Below are positions 1-6,925 of a stretch of 19,697 bases of DNA, piece by piece. A program made the translations under genes and the position numbers. Numbering within the stretch: position 1 is the stretch's first letter; every line of letters starts with the position of its first letter. A model generated the notes under the pieces. That model was not told the origin of the DNA, did not search any database, and worked only from the letters and a program-made list of their open reading frames with translations. Source of the stretch: an uncultured Collinsella sp. (lineage in GTDB: Bacteria > Actinomycetota > Coriobacteriia > Coriobacteriales > Coriobacteriaceae); contig CABUDQ010000039.1 of the NCBI GenBank assembly GCA_902490365.1, positions 1-19,697 on the forward strand. The letters run 5' to 3'.

Positions 1-180
1 TTTCGATATGCGGGGGCTGATTATTTTTTATGTAATGGGGACACGGCTGCTACTTCCTTGAAGACCGTGCATCTAACTTTGGTCAGCCAAGATTACATTG
101 CTGGGGCCGGGGCGCCTGTCTTGTTTTGAGAAGTTCGCGAAGCCCACTTCTCAAAACAAGACAGGCGCCCCGGCCCTCGT
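1..180 (+). repeat. 180-bp dispersed repeat, copy 1 (two-hairpin element)
   Basis: This segment is nearly the same as 1197-1376, in the same orientation and of equal length. It has two structured parts. The first can pair TGTAAT (31-36) and GGCTG (45-49) with CAGCC (84-88) and ATTACA (92-97), leaving GGGGA (37-41) unpaired on the 5' side. The second is a perfect 31-bp stem, 104-134 with 146-176, around an 11-base loop (135-145). The copy may start before the window. No protein-coding capacity is evident. Function unknown; it could be a mobile hairpin element or a strong terminator carried by a repeat. Confidence 0.85.
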
Positions 181-200
181 GGAATAGATAAGGGGGAAGC

Positions 201-1139
201 ATGAGCTTTACGAGTGTGGCGCTTCAGATGTTGGCGGTTTCGCTGCCTATTTTGTTGGGGTGGTGTATCGCCAAGCTGGGGTTTATGAAAGCGGAGTTCG
301 AGCGCGAGCTGTCGCATCTGCTGTTGCAGGTGGCGCTACCGTGCTTGGTGCTTTCGTCAGCGCTGGGCGATGATGTGAAGCTTCCGAGCATTGCCGAGAC
401 GTTTTCGCTCATGGGTCTGTCCTTTGTGATGTATGTGGTGGCGACCGTTATCGCGTTTGCTGTCACCGCTACTCTTCGCGTTCCCAAAGGGACAGAATGC
501 TCGTATCGCTTCGCCGTGCTTTTCGGTAATGCCGGGTTTATCGGTTTTCCGGTTATTTCGGCGGTGTTGGGAAAACAAGCGCTGTTGTATGCATCGATTG
601 CGCTTATCCCCCTAAACCTTCTTATGTTTACCGTCGGTGCCATGTTATTTAGCGGAATGGATGGCGGCCTTAAAAAGCAGATGCGCAATATTGCCGCCTG
701 CTGCAAGAGTCCTGGTCTCATTGCAAGTGCTGTTGTGCTTGGGATCGTGCTAACCGGATGGACCGATTGGGGCGTGTTGGGCGACTCGATTTCCATCGTT
801 GGCACCATGACCACTCCAGCGGCATTGTTGCTCATGGGATCGTCTGTCGCCAAGTACCGTCCGCTCGAGATGCTTACCAACTGGCGCGCCTATGTCGCCG
901 TGGCGTTTCGCCTGATTGTCGTGCCGGTGGCATGTCTTGCCGTCGCGCGCTTGTGGCCCGGCATGACGCCCATGTTTATCGCGACGCTTGTGCTCGAGAT
1001 GGCAATGCCGGTGGGCAGCAACGGTACGCTGTACTGCCTTCAATACGGTAAGGATGCACGCCCCATGATGCAGTGCACGTTTTTGTCGATCATTTGCTCC
1101 ATTCTGACCATCCCGCTCGTAGCCACGCCGTGCGGGTAG
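201..1139 (+). CDS. AEC-family (auxin efflux carrier-like) membrane transporter
   Basis: Predicted integral membrane transporter of the AEC / Mem_trans family. In bacteria, members are secondary carriers for small organic acids or amino-acid-like substrates. The 312-residue product fits the usual family length and shows about ten hydrophobic segments in two halves, roughly residues 5-27, 36-55, 68-91, 101-123, 125-150, 167-187, 193-215, 227-250, 256-275 and 289-309. A glycine- and proline-containing stretch, GNAGFIGFP at 109-117, sits in the fourth segment as is common in the family. The ATG at 201 is preceded by AGGGGGA (191-197), a good ribosome binding site. The gene stands alone, is followed by a hairpin, and is bracketed by two 180-bp direct repeats. 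The substrate cannot be told from sequence; malate or other dicarboxylates are only family precedents. Confidence 0.85.
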   Translation: MSFTSVALQMLAVSLPILLGWCIAKLGFMKAEFERELSHLLLQVALPCLVLSSALGDDVKLPSIAETFSLMGLSFVMYVVATVIAFAVTATLRVPKGTECSYRFAVLFGNAGFIGFPVISAVLGKQALLYASIALIPLNLLMFTVGAMLFSGMDGGLKKQMRNIAACCKSPGLIASAVVLGIVLTGWTDWGVLGDSISIVGTMTTPAALLLMGSSVAKYRPLEMLTNWRAYVAVAFRLIVVPVACLAVARLWPGMTPMFIATLVLEMAMPVGSNGTLYCLQYGKDARPMMQCTFLSIICSILTIPLVATPCG

Positions 1140-1162
1140 GCATCCGGGACGGTCTCGCGCTG

Positions 1163-1187
1163 GGGCCTTGCCCGCCGGGCAAGGCCC
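1163..1187 (+). terminator. Terminator-like hairpin after the AEC transporter
   Basis: GGGCCTTGCCC (1163-1173) and GGGCAAGGCCC (1177-1187) form a perfect 11-bp stem with a 3-base loop, starting 24 bases after the transporter stop. The following sequence (TCTCGACCGTTTC) is only weakly T-rich, so intrinsic termination is plausible but not certain. Confidence 0.55.
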
Positions 1188-1196
1188 TCTCGACCG

Positions 1197-1376
1197 TTTC
1201 GATATGCGGGGGCTGATATTTTTTAATGTAATGGGGACTTGGCTGTTGCTGCCTTGTGGATCGTGCATCCAACTAGGGTCAGCCAAGATTACATCGCCGG
1301 GGCCGGGGCGCCTGCTTTGTTTTGAGAAGTTCGCGGAGCCCACTTCTCAAAACAAAGCAGGCACCCCGGCCCTCGT
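1197..1376 (+). repeat. 180-bp dispersed repeat, copy 2 (two-hairpin element)
   Basis: Second copy of the element at 1-180. The first hairpin is better formed here: TGTAAT (1227-1232) plus CTTGGCTG (1238-1245) pair with CAGCCAAG (1280-1287) plus ATTACA (1288-1293), with GGGGA (1233-1237) bulged out. The second hairpin pairs 1300-1330 with 1342-1372 around an 11-base loop, with one C-A mismatch in 31 positions. Against copy 1, GTCTTG/CAAGAC has become GCTTTG/CAAAGC, so two base pairs changed on both sides of the stem and pairing was kept. With the hairpin at 1163-1187, it fills most of the 354-base gap 1140-1493. The rest (1377-1493) holds no clear feature beyond the ribosome binding site of the next gene. 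Confidence 0.85.
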
Positions 1377-1493
1377 CCGTGAACTTTTCCGCTGGGCGAG
1401 CCATAGAGGCCGCGTACCGATAGGGTAAGGCGGCGACTTGAAATTGGTGCTATATTTAGCTCGAGTTGTTAAGTGTTAGTACGGGAGGCTGAT

Positions 1494-1982
1494 ATGGGGC
1501 TGTTCAAGAAGAAAAACCCGCAGGATGCCTTTGATCCCGATGTGTTTACCATCACGGATACGATTTTGGACCCGCCGCGGTTTACATTTTTGCCGGCTAT
1601 CTATCAGGATGCCACGCGCCGCAAGTGGGCCGTGCATCAGCGCGGCGGCGAGCCGAAGATTTTTGACTATGCGGACGTGTTGCAGTGCGAAGTGGCCGAG
1701 GCGGGCGATCCGGAGGCCGATGAAACGGTCTCTAAACAGGAATTTGCCCAGCGTATTCTGGCAAATCCCGCTAAGGCGGCAAAAATGAACGCTGCCAAGC
1801 GTAATATGTGTCTTGGTATGGGCGTTGTTGTGGCGGTTCAGACGGGAAAAGACGAGGTTTCCAAATTAGAGATTCCCGTTATGACCGACGAAGTCAAACG
1901 CGATTCAAGCCTATATAAGTCGTATCGGAATGTCGCCGAGAAGATCAAGGCCGAATTTGATGCCATGGGAGGGCTGGTCTAA
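1494..1982 (+). CDS. Conserved-looking hypothetical protein, 162 aa
   Basis: I do not recognise this protein with confidence. It is soluble, with no signal peptide or membrane segment, and begins with a basic MGLFKKK stretch. A beta-rich central part (about residues 30-75, containing KWAVHQRGG and KIFDYADVLQCEV) recalls the strand pattern of small PH-like or DUF4428-associated domains, where a cell constant is followed by a 'phenylalanine-x-aspartate-ile' strand; this is a weak impression only. The C-terminal half is mostly helical and charged. I chose the ATG at 1494 over the in-frame upstream start at 1473 because GGGAGG (1483-1488) lies 5 bases before it. The next gene, a GntR regulator, starts 38 bases after its stop on the same strand, so the two may be co-transcribed. 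A TATATT hexamer at 1451-1456 could be a -10 element, but no good -35 is seen. Confidence 0.65.
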   Translation: MGLFKKKNPQDAFDPDVFTITDTILDPPRFTFLPAIYQDATRRKWAVHQRGGEPKIFDYADVLQCEVAEAGDPEADETVSKQEFAQRILANPAKAAKMNAAKRNMCLGMGVVVAVQTGKDEVSKLEIPVMTDEVKRDSSLYKSYRNVAEKIKAEFDAMGGLV

Positions 1983-2020
1983 TTTTGGCGGCATACGTTT
2001 CTGAATGAGGAGTCTGTGCA

Positions 2021-2788
2021 ATGGCAGGCGAATCTTATGCAATTCCCCCTAAAGATCGTGCTGTTGAGGGAATTCTATGGTATATCCAGCACCATCAGCT
2101 TGCCGGCGGCGATCGCCTGCCGGCCGAGCGCGTGCTGTGCGAAGAGATCGGCGTTTCGCGTACGGCGTTGCGCGCCGGTATCACGCGGCTCATCTCGTGC
2201 GGAACGCTCGAGAGCCGTCGCGGATCGGGTACGTACGTGTGTCCTCCTAAGCCGCTGAACATCTTCCAGGAAACGTATAACTTTTCCGATGCCGTGCGGA
2301 CTGCCGGCCTGCATCCCTCTTCTCGTCTGGTTTCCACCGAGACCATCGAGGCGGATAAGACGCTTGCCGACAAGCTTGGGGTGGCTATAGGCGCTCCTTT
2401 GCTCCGCATGCAGCGCGTTCGACTTATTGAGGGCGAGCCGGCGTCAATCGAGACGGCTCACGTTAACCTGTCCCTGTGCCCATCGCTTCCCGAGCACGAT
2501 TTTGAGTGCGAGAGCCTTTACGATGTCTTGCTCAAAGAAGGTGGCGTGCGTGTTGAGCATGGACGTGAGCATATCTCCATCTCGCGTTTGAACGCCGAAG
2601 AGGCCGAGCTGCTCCAACAAGAAGAGGGAACGCCGGTGTTCTATGAGAGCACGATGGAATTTGATAAGGACATGCGTTTTGTGGAGCATTGCAAATCGGT
2701 GATTTTGCCCACAAAGTTCCGCTTTGCCGACAACGGCGAAAAGAACGGCATGAGGAGCGTGGCAGGTGAACAATGGCTGAAACAGTAG
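2021..2788 (+). CDS. GntR/HutC-family transcriptional regulator with UTRA domain (first of two)
   Basis: Predicted DNA-binding repressor or activator that senses a small metabolite, often a sugar phosphate. The N-terminal winged helix-turn-helix spans about residues 10-75, with the family pattern LPAERVLCEEIGVSRTALR followed by the wing RRGSGTYV. The remainder, about 90-240, matches the UTRA ligand-binding fold, including a GEPASIETA stretch. The 255-residue length is usual for the HutC subfamily. The ATG at 2021 follows GAGGAG (2007-2012). Its end overlaps the start of the second GntR gene by 16 bases, so the two are translated together. It lies directly upstream of the SIS/PTS gene set, which makes control of that set likely. 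FrlR-like regulators occupy the same kind of place in fructosamine operons. The ligand is an inference. Confidence 0.88.
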   Translation: MAGESYAIPPKDRAVEGILWYIQHHQLAGGDRLPAERVLCEEIGVSRTALRAGITRLISCGTLESRRGSGTYVCPPKPLNIFQETYNFSDAVRTAGLHPSSRLVSTETIEADKTLADKLGVAIGAPLLRMQRVRLIEGEPASIETAHVNLSLCPSLPEHDFECESLYDVLLKEGGVRVEHGREHISISRLNAEEAELLQQEEGTPVFYESTMEFDKDMRFVEHCKSVILPTKFRFADNGEKNGMRSVAGEQWLKQ

Positions 2789-3486
2789 ATGCCACCCCGG
2801 TTTATATGCGCATTCGACGCCGCATCGAGGAGCGTATCGAGCGCGGTATATATCCCACGGGTTCCATGATTCCGTCCGAAAAAGACCTCGCCGAGGAATT
2901 TGGTACGACACGCTTGACCATCCGAAGTGCTGTCGATGAGCTGGTTCGGCGTGGGCAGATTCGACGCGTCCGCGGAAAAGGCGCGTTTGTGGCACAGAAG
3001 GTGCCCGTTGCCTACGAGCGAACGGGAGGCTTTCGCGAATCGGTTCGTGCTTCGGGCGGCGAGCCGTCCGTCCGTATCCTCGCGCGTTCCAAGCGTTATG
3101 CGGGCCCATATTATGCCAACCTGTTTGGCATTGCCGAGGATGATTTGCTGTATTCGATTCGGCGTTTGAACTGCGTCAACGGCGATCCCGTATCGATTGA
3201 GACGGCGTTCATCCCGTGCCTGCTGTTTCCCACAATCGAAGATATTGACGTGTCGGTCTTCAGTTTGTACGAGACCTATGAGATGTTGGGCCGAAAGCCG
3301 GTCATGGCGCAGGAAAAGCTCGATATCGAAGCGCTGGGCGCGCGAGATGCCGGCCTGCTTGGACTGGAGCAGGGCGATCTTGCCTTGACGCTGGAGTGCG
3401 TGAGCTTCGATGCGAGCGGCCAGGCGATCGAGTACGTCAAGTCGTTTAACCGCGGCGATGCGGGTGGATATACCTATACGTACTAG
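2773..3486 (+). CDS. GntR/HutC-family transcriptional regulator with UTRA domain (second of two)
   Basis: A 237-residue regulator of the same architecture as its upstream neighbour. The winged helix-turn-helix is at about residues 9-72 (IPSEKDLAEEFGTTRLTIR, wing RGKGAFVA) and the UTRA domain at about 85-235. The two share the UTRA signature G(E/D)P-x-SIETA but are clearly different proteins, so this is an old duplication or two recruitments and not a recent copy. The ATG at 2773 lies inside the end of the preceding gene and is preceded by AGGTGA (2764-2769). The stop is 195 bases before the first SIS gene; that gap carries a candidate promoter and a GntR-type near-palindrome. It probably responds to a phosphorylated intermediate of the neighbouring sugar pathway. 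Confidence 0.88.
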   Translation: MAETVDATPVYMRIRRRIEERIERGIYPTGSMIPSEKDLAEEFGTTRLTIRSAVDELVRRGQIRRVRGKGAFVAQKVPVAYERTGGFRESVRASGGEPSVRILARSKRYAGPYYANLFGIAEDDLLYSIRRLNCVNGDPVSIETAFIPCLLFPTIEDIDVSVFSLYETYEMLGRKPVMAQEKLDIEALGARDAGLLGLEQGDLALTLECVSFDASGQAIEYVKSFNRGDAGGYTYTY

Positions 3487-3526
3487 CTGGTTTTTTTGCA
3501 TAACGGGCTGAAAAGCTGACGGAATT

Positions 3527-3554
3527 TTGATTCGTTGAGCAGACTACATATACA
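3527..3554 (+). promoter_or_regulatory. Candidate promoter of the SIS/PTS gene set
   Basis: TTGATT (3527-3532) and TATACA (3549-3554) are separated by 16 bases, close to a housekeeping sigma-factor promoter. It would start RNA near 3561, leaving a leader of about 120 bases that includes both GGTATCAAA sites. The region is AT-rich compared with the surrounding genes. Called by eye; no start site is known. Confidence 0.4.
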
Positions 3555-3611
3555 ACCTTACATGGCTCAAAATCGACCGTTCGCCGATGGGGATAAATTA
3601 ATCGACAAAGA

Positions 3612-3660
3612 GGTATCAAAAAGCCGTAACCTGTAACTGTGATTGGTATCAAATACTAAT
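3612..3660 (+). promoter_or_regulatory. Candidate GntR-type operator pair
   Basis: ATTGGTAT (3642-3649), spacer CAA, ATACTAAT (3653-3660) is a palindrome with one mismatch, of the GGTAT-centred kind used by HutC-subfamily GntR proteins. The core GGTATCAAA occurs twice, at 3612-3620 and 3645-3653, 33 bases apart or about three helical turns, so dimers could bind the same DNA face. The two adjacent GntR regulators are the obvious candidates to bind it. Confidence 0.5.
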
Positions 3661-3681
3661 GATTTGTTACGAGATGAGACG

Positions 3682-4797
3682 ATGAAGATGCTCGATTACG
3701 TTCAGCTTGCCCATGTGCGTATGGGAGCGAACCTCGAGCGTTCGTCTGAGCTGGTAGCGCAGCTCGTTGATATTATCCAGTCCGGTTCTTTTGACGCGCT
3801 GCGCATCGTTGCTTCGGGTTCGTCGCGCCATGCCGCCGATTGCGCCCGAGATTACCTGCAAGATGCGCTGCAGATGCAGGTGTCCGTTGTGACGCCCGAG
3901 GCCTTCGTCGATTTTGAACACACCTATCCGCAGCATGCACTCAACATCGCCGTCTCGCAGAGTGGCTATTCGACCAATACGATTGCAGCGCTCGATTACA
4001 TGCGTGCACACGATATGGCAGCAGTTGCGCTCACGGCAAACGTCGAGGCGCCCATCAAGGAGCACACTGATATCGTTCTTGACTACGGTGTGGGCGTCGA
4101 GTCGGTGGACTTTGTGACTCTGGGCGTCGAGGTCCTCGTTGAGTACCTGGTGCTCTTTGGTATTTACGGCGGTCAGGCGCGCGGAACGATTGACGCCAAG
4201 GGCGTTGCCCAGCGTTTAGACGACCTGCGCGAGGCTATCCATGCCAATGCCGTGATGTGCAAGACCGCCGAGGCATATGTCCAAGACCGCATGCTCGAGC
4301 TTTCTGAGCACATGCCCGCCATGGTCGTCGGCAACGGCCCCAACTATGGCGTTGCCGAAGAGGCGGCCCTCAAGCTGAGCGAGACCATCAAGATTCCTGC
4401 CATGCATCACGAGGGCGAGGAGTTCGTCCACGGTCCCGAGATGCAGATCGTTCCGGGTTATCTGGTGTTTATCGTCGACGATCCGCAGGGGTCGGAGCGT
4501 CTTGCGAATATCGCCGATGCGCTGTCGAACGTTACGGCAAAAACGGTGCTGCTCACGGCCCATCCCAGGGGTAGGGCTCACGAGGTTGCGGTGCCTCAGG
4601 TGGCTCCGCTGCTCAGCGCAATTCCCAATCTTGTGTTCTTCCAGACGATTGCGGCCATAATCGCCGAGCGTCTGAAGTCATGGGACGTGCACCCGTATCT
4701 CGATGCTGTCTCCAAGCAAATGGAGGTCAAGGCAGAGGGCTACGAAGAGTCAGTCAATGCGCTTAAGGCCAAAGCGGCTGAGTGTTACGGAATGTAA
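3682..4797 (+). CDS. Double-SIS-domain sugar-phosphate isomerase/deglycase, GlmS-C-terminus-like
   Basis: Predicted cytoplasmic enzyme of 371 residues made of two SIS (sugar isomerase) domains, about residues 20-165 and 205-340. It resembles the isomerase half of GlmS without the glutaminase domain. The first domain has the phosphosugar-binding stretch VASGSSRHAA (43-52) and SQSGYSTNT (92-100). Glu234 (KLSET) and His250 (EEFVHGP) are spaced 16 residues apart, as are the catalytic Glu and His of GlmS and of fructosamine-6-phosphate deglycases. In context it is likely one of two deglycases; a glucoselysine-6-phosphate role like GfrE is a reasonable guess, not shown. The start is uncertain: ATG at 3682 or 3688, with only a weak GATGAG ahead. 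An in-frame TTG at 3643 lies inside the candidate operator and is unlikely. The next gene follows after 60 bases. Confidence 0.8.
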   Translation: MKMLDYVQLAHVRMGANLERSSELVAQLVDIIQSGSFDALRIVASGSSRHAADCARDYLQDALQMQVSVVTPEAFVDFEHTYPQHALNIAVSQSGYSTNTIAALDYMRAHDMAAVALTANVEAPIKEHTDIVLDYGVGVESVDFVTLGVEVLVEYLVLFGIYGGQARGTIDAKGVAQRLDDLREAIHANAVMCKTAEAYVQDRMLELSEHMPAMVVGNGPNYGVAEEAALKLSETIKIPAMHHEGEEFVHGPEMQIVPGYLVFIVDDPQGSERLANIADALSNVTAKTVLLTAHPRGRAHEVAVPQVAPLLSAIPNLVFFQTIAAIIAERLKSWDVHPYLDAVSKQMEVKAEGYEESVNALKAKAAECYGM

Positions 4798-4857
4798 GCG
4801 GGTTTTGATGCCCGTTGGCATGGGGGATGTGGAGACAACCCCAGAAAGGAGAGACAA

Positions 4858-5919
4858 ATGAAGGAAACCGAGAAGATCGAGATCATGCACTTTAGCCAGG
4901 AGGGCTACGTCGAGGACGGCAAGAACGTCTACGAGGCCGGCAAGAAGATGACCGCGCTCGCCGACAAGGTCGCCGACGAGGGCTACGACGCCGTGTTCCT
5001 GATGGGCGTCGGCGGCACCTGGGACGAGCTCATGCAGCTCGAGTACCTCATGAACAAGTTCGGCGACCGCGACCTCGAGGTCTACCTGATCCACGCCGCC
5101 GAGTGGAACGTCATGGGCCACAAGCGCATGACCGAGAAGTCCGTCGTGCTCACCGCCTCCGAGTCCGGCACCACCCCCGAGGTCCTCGAGGCCGTCAAGA
5201 AGATGAAGGACATGGGCATTCGTGTCTACGCCATGACCAAGCCCGAGGGCCCCATCGGCCAGGCTGTGGGTGCCGAGAACTGCGTCGCCATGGCTTCTGA
5301 CCATGGTTCGGGCGGCTGCGAGAAGGGCTACTACCTCGCCGACTGCTTCGGCCTGCGCCTGCTCAACCGCCGCGGCTGCTTCCCGCAGTTCGATAAGTTC
5401 ATCGAGCAGACCAAGGACGTTTGGACCCACCTGGTCGACATCCGCAAGAGCTTCGAGCCGCGCGCCGAGGAGCTCGCAAAGAAGTACGCCCTGGCCCCCT
5501 ACACCATGTTCATCGGCTCCGGCGCCCTGTGGGGCGAGACGATCCTGTTCTCGATGTGCATCCTCGAGGAGATGCAGTGGAAGCGCACCCGCTACATCAC
5601 CTCGGCCGACTTCTTCCACGGCACCCTCGAGCTCGTGGGGCCCGGCGTCCCGGTCTTCCTGTTCATGGGCGAGGACGAGAACCGCAAGCTCGACGAGCGC
5701 GTCCGCGCCTTCCTGACCCGCGGCGTGACCGGCGACACCGACATCAACATCATCGACACCGCCGAGTTCGCGATCCCCGGCCTTGACGACGAGTTCCGCG
5801 TCATCGTGTCTCCGTGGATCCTTTCCTCGCTGATCACCGATCGCCTTGCCGCTTACTACGAGACGGTCACCAAGCACAACCTCAACTACCGTCGCTACTA
5901 TCACCAGTTCGACTACTAA
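4858..5919 (+). CDS. FrlB-like SIS protein, probable fructosamine-6-phosphate deglycase
   Basis: Predicted to split a 6-phosphorylated Amadori compound (fructoselysine-6-phosphate type) into glucose-6-phosphate and the free amine. The 353-residue product has two SIS domains, about 35-170 and 210-335. Recalled E. coli FrlB shares the end of the protein (HN-x3-RRYY-x3-x-Y) and the stretch FFHGTLELVGPGVP, which in FrlB reads FRHGPLEIVEPGVP. Glu238 (LEEMQW) and His254 (DFFHG) sit 16 apart, matching the deglycase catalytic pair. AAAGGAG (4845-4851) precedes the ATG at 4858 with good spacing. Codons are strikingly uniform (Asp GAC, Lys AAG, Glu GAG, Gly GGC, Tyr TAC), far more so than in the preceding SIS gene, suggesting high expression. 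A terminator-like hairpin follows. A different phosphosugar substrate cannot be excluded. Confidence 0.8.
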   Translation: MKETEKIEIMHFSQEGYVEDGKNVYEAGKKMTALADKVADEGYDAVFLMGVGGTWDELMQLEYLMNKFGDRDLEVYLIHAAEWNVMGHKRMTEKSVVLTASESGTTPEVLEAVKKMKDMGIRVYAMTKPEGPIGQAVGAENCVAMASDHGSGGCEKGYYLADCFGLRLLNRRGCFPQFDKFIEQTKDVWTHLVDIRKSFEPRAEELAKKYALAPYTMFIGSGALWGETILFSMCILEEMQWKRTRYITSADFFHGTLELVGPGVPVFLFMGEDENRKLDERVRAFLTRGVTGDTDINIIDTAEFAIPGLDDEFRVIVSPWILSSLITDRLAAYYETVTKHNLNYRRYYHQFDY

Positions 5920-5954
5920 TCGGCGACAAATTAGCTACTGATCAAGAAGCACCC

Positions 5955-5983
5955 TGCCCGGGCGCATGCGTCCGGGCATTTTT
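5955..5983 (+). terminator. Intrinsic terminator-like hairpin between the SIS gene and PTS IIA
   Basis: TGCCCGG (5955-5961) pairs with CCGGGCA (5972-5978), extended inward by a G-T pair and CG/CG, leaving a four-base loop; TTTTT (5979-5983) follows. It starts 36 bases after the SIS stop and ends 31 bases before the IIA start, so it could cap abundant SIS mRNA while letting part of transcription continue into the PTS genes. Confidence 0.65.
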
Positions 5984-6013
5984 ATGCCGAAATTCGCAAG
6001 AAAGGGGAATCGA

Positions 6014-6430
6014 ATGAGGCAGTTTATCGTGGCGTCCCATGCTCATTTCGCGTCTGGAATCGTCGAGAGCATCGGCCTGCTTTCCGGCGAGCGCGAAAAC
6101 GTCCATGCGCTGTCTATGTATGTCGACGGAAACGAGGACCTGGTCAAGGAGGCTGCGGCGATTCTGGACGACTTTGCCGCGGACGATGAGGTCGTCGTTT
6201 GCACCGATCTCTTTGGCGGCAGTGTCAACAACGAGTTCACCAAGATCGTCCAGACGCGCCCCAACACGCACCTGGTGACCAATATGAACCTGCCGCTCCT
6301 TATTCAGCTGCTGTTCGTACCCGATTCCACTCCGATCGACGAGGCCATTCGTCAAATCGTGGAGGCGGACGACACTAAGGTCAAGTACGTCAACGACCTG
6401 CTGGGGCAGGCCGAACTCGATGAGTTTTAA
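6014..6430 (+). CDS. PTS mannose-family EIIA component
   Basis: Cytoplasmic phosphoryl carrier of a mannose/sorbose-class phosphotransferase system. It accepts phosphate from HPr and passes it to IIB. The 138-residue product matches a stand-alone EIIA-Man domain. The N-terminus IVASHAHFASGI holds the expected phosphorylated histidine, most likely His9, and CTDLFGGSVNN matches the DxxGGSP-like loop of the family. I chose the ATG at 6014, preceded by AAAGGGG (6001-6007); the longer in-frame reading from 5966 runs through the terminator hairpin and lacks a binding site. IIA and IIB are separate genes here, unlike the fused E. coli ManX. The IIB gene starts 16 bases downstream, so the four PTS genes form one unit. 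Confidence 0.92.
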   Translation: MRQFIVASHAHFASGIVESIGLLSGERENVHALSMYVDGNEDLVKEAAAILDDFAADDEVVVCTDLFGGSVNNEFTKIVQTRPNTHLVTNMNLPLLIQLLFVPDSTPIDEAIRQIVEADDTKVKYVNDLLGQAELDEF

Positions 6431-6446
6431 TCGTTAGGAGCACATC

Positions 6447-6917
6447 ATGATTCAGATGATTCGTGTAGATTATCGACTGCTGCACGGCCAGGTTGCCGTT
6501 AGCTGGACCTCGGCTCTGGGTGCCGACTGCATCCTGTTGGTGAGCGACACGGTCCTCAATGACAAGCTTCGTCTGCAGGCCCTGTCCCTTGCAAAGCCGG
6601 AGGGCTGCAAGGTCGTCGTCAAAAACACCGAGGATGCCGTCAAGGCGCTCCAGAGCGGTGTGACCGATAAGTACAAGCTCTTCGTGGTTTGCGAGACGAT
6701 CCAGCAGGCCGGTGTCGTCGCCAAGGCGATGGGCGTCAAGAAGATCAACCTCGGCAATGTTGCCTTTAGCGAGGATGCCCGCCAGGTCTCGACCAGCGTA
6801 TTTCTCACGCCCGAAAACGAGGCATACGTCAAAGAGCTGCTCGGCGAGGGCTACGAGCTGTTCATTCAGATGATTCCGGCAGATGCGAAGACTGACGCCG
6901 CGAAGGTCATCGGTTAG
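6447..6917 (+). CDS. PTS mannose-family EIIB component
   Basis: Cytoplasmic IIB subunit of the sorbose/mannose class (PTSIIB_sorb), 156 residues, the normal size. It transfers phosphate to the incoming sugar, normally at C6. The N-terminal VDYRLLHGQVAVSW contains the conserved HGQV with active-site His13. FVVCETIQQ and INLGNVAF are further family stretches. TTAGGAG (6435-6441) precedes the ATG at 6447. The IIC gene begins 8 bases after its stop. The IIB subunit usually helps set substrate specificity, so its closest characterised relative would be informative about the imported sugar. Confidence 0.93.
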   Translation: MIQMIRVDYRLLHGQVAVSWTSALGADCILLVSDTVLNDKLRLQALSLAKPEGCKVVVKNTEDAVKALQSGVTDKYKLFVVCETIQQAGVVAKAMGVKKINLGNVAFSEDARQVSTSVFLTPENEAYVKELLGEGYELFIQMIPADAKTDAAKVIG

Positions 6918-6925
6918 GGGCCATC

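Noticed and set aside
93..317. Antisense open frame over repeat copy 1 and the transporter start
   Set aside because: It crosses the perfect inverted repeat, so the translated sequence mirrors the structure and not a protein.
3490..3497. Run of T after the second GntR gene as a terminator
   Set aside because: No convincing hairpin precedes it; only a weak bulged pairing around the T-run can be drawn.
3643..3681. In-frame TTG start extending the first SIS protein by 13 residues
   Set aside because: It lies inside the candidate operator, has no ribosome binding site, and the extra residues are not typical of the family.
4750..5904. 384-codon antisense open frame across the FrlB-like gene
   Set aside because: The product is rich in Leu, Val, Glu, Asp and Gly and has no recognisable fold; it follows from the extreme codon bias of the sense gene.
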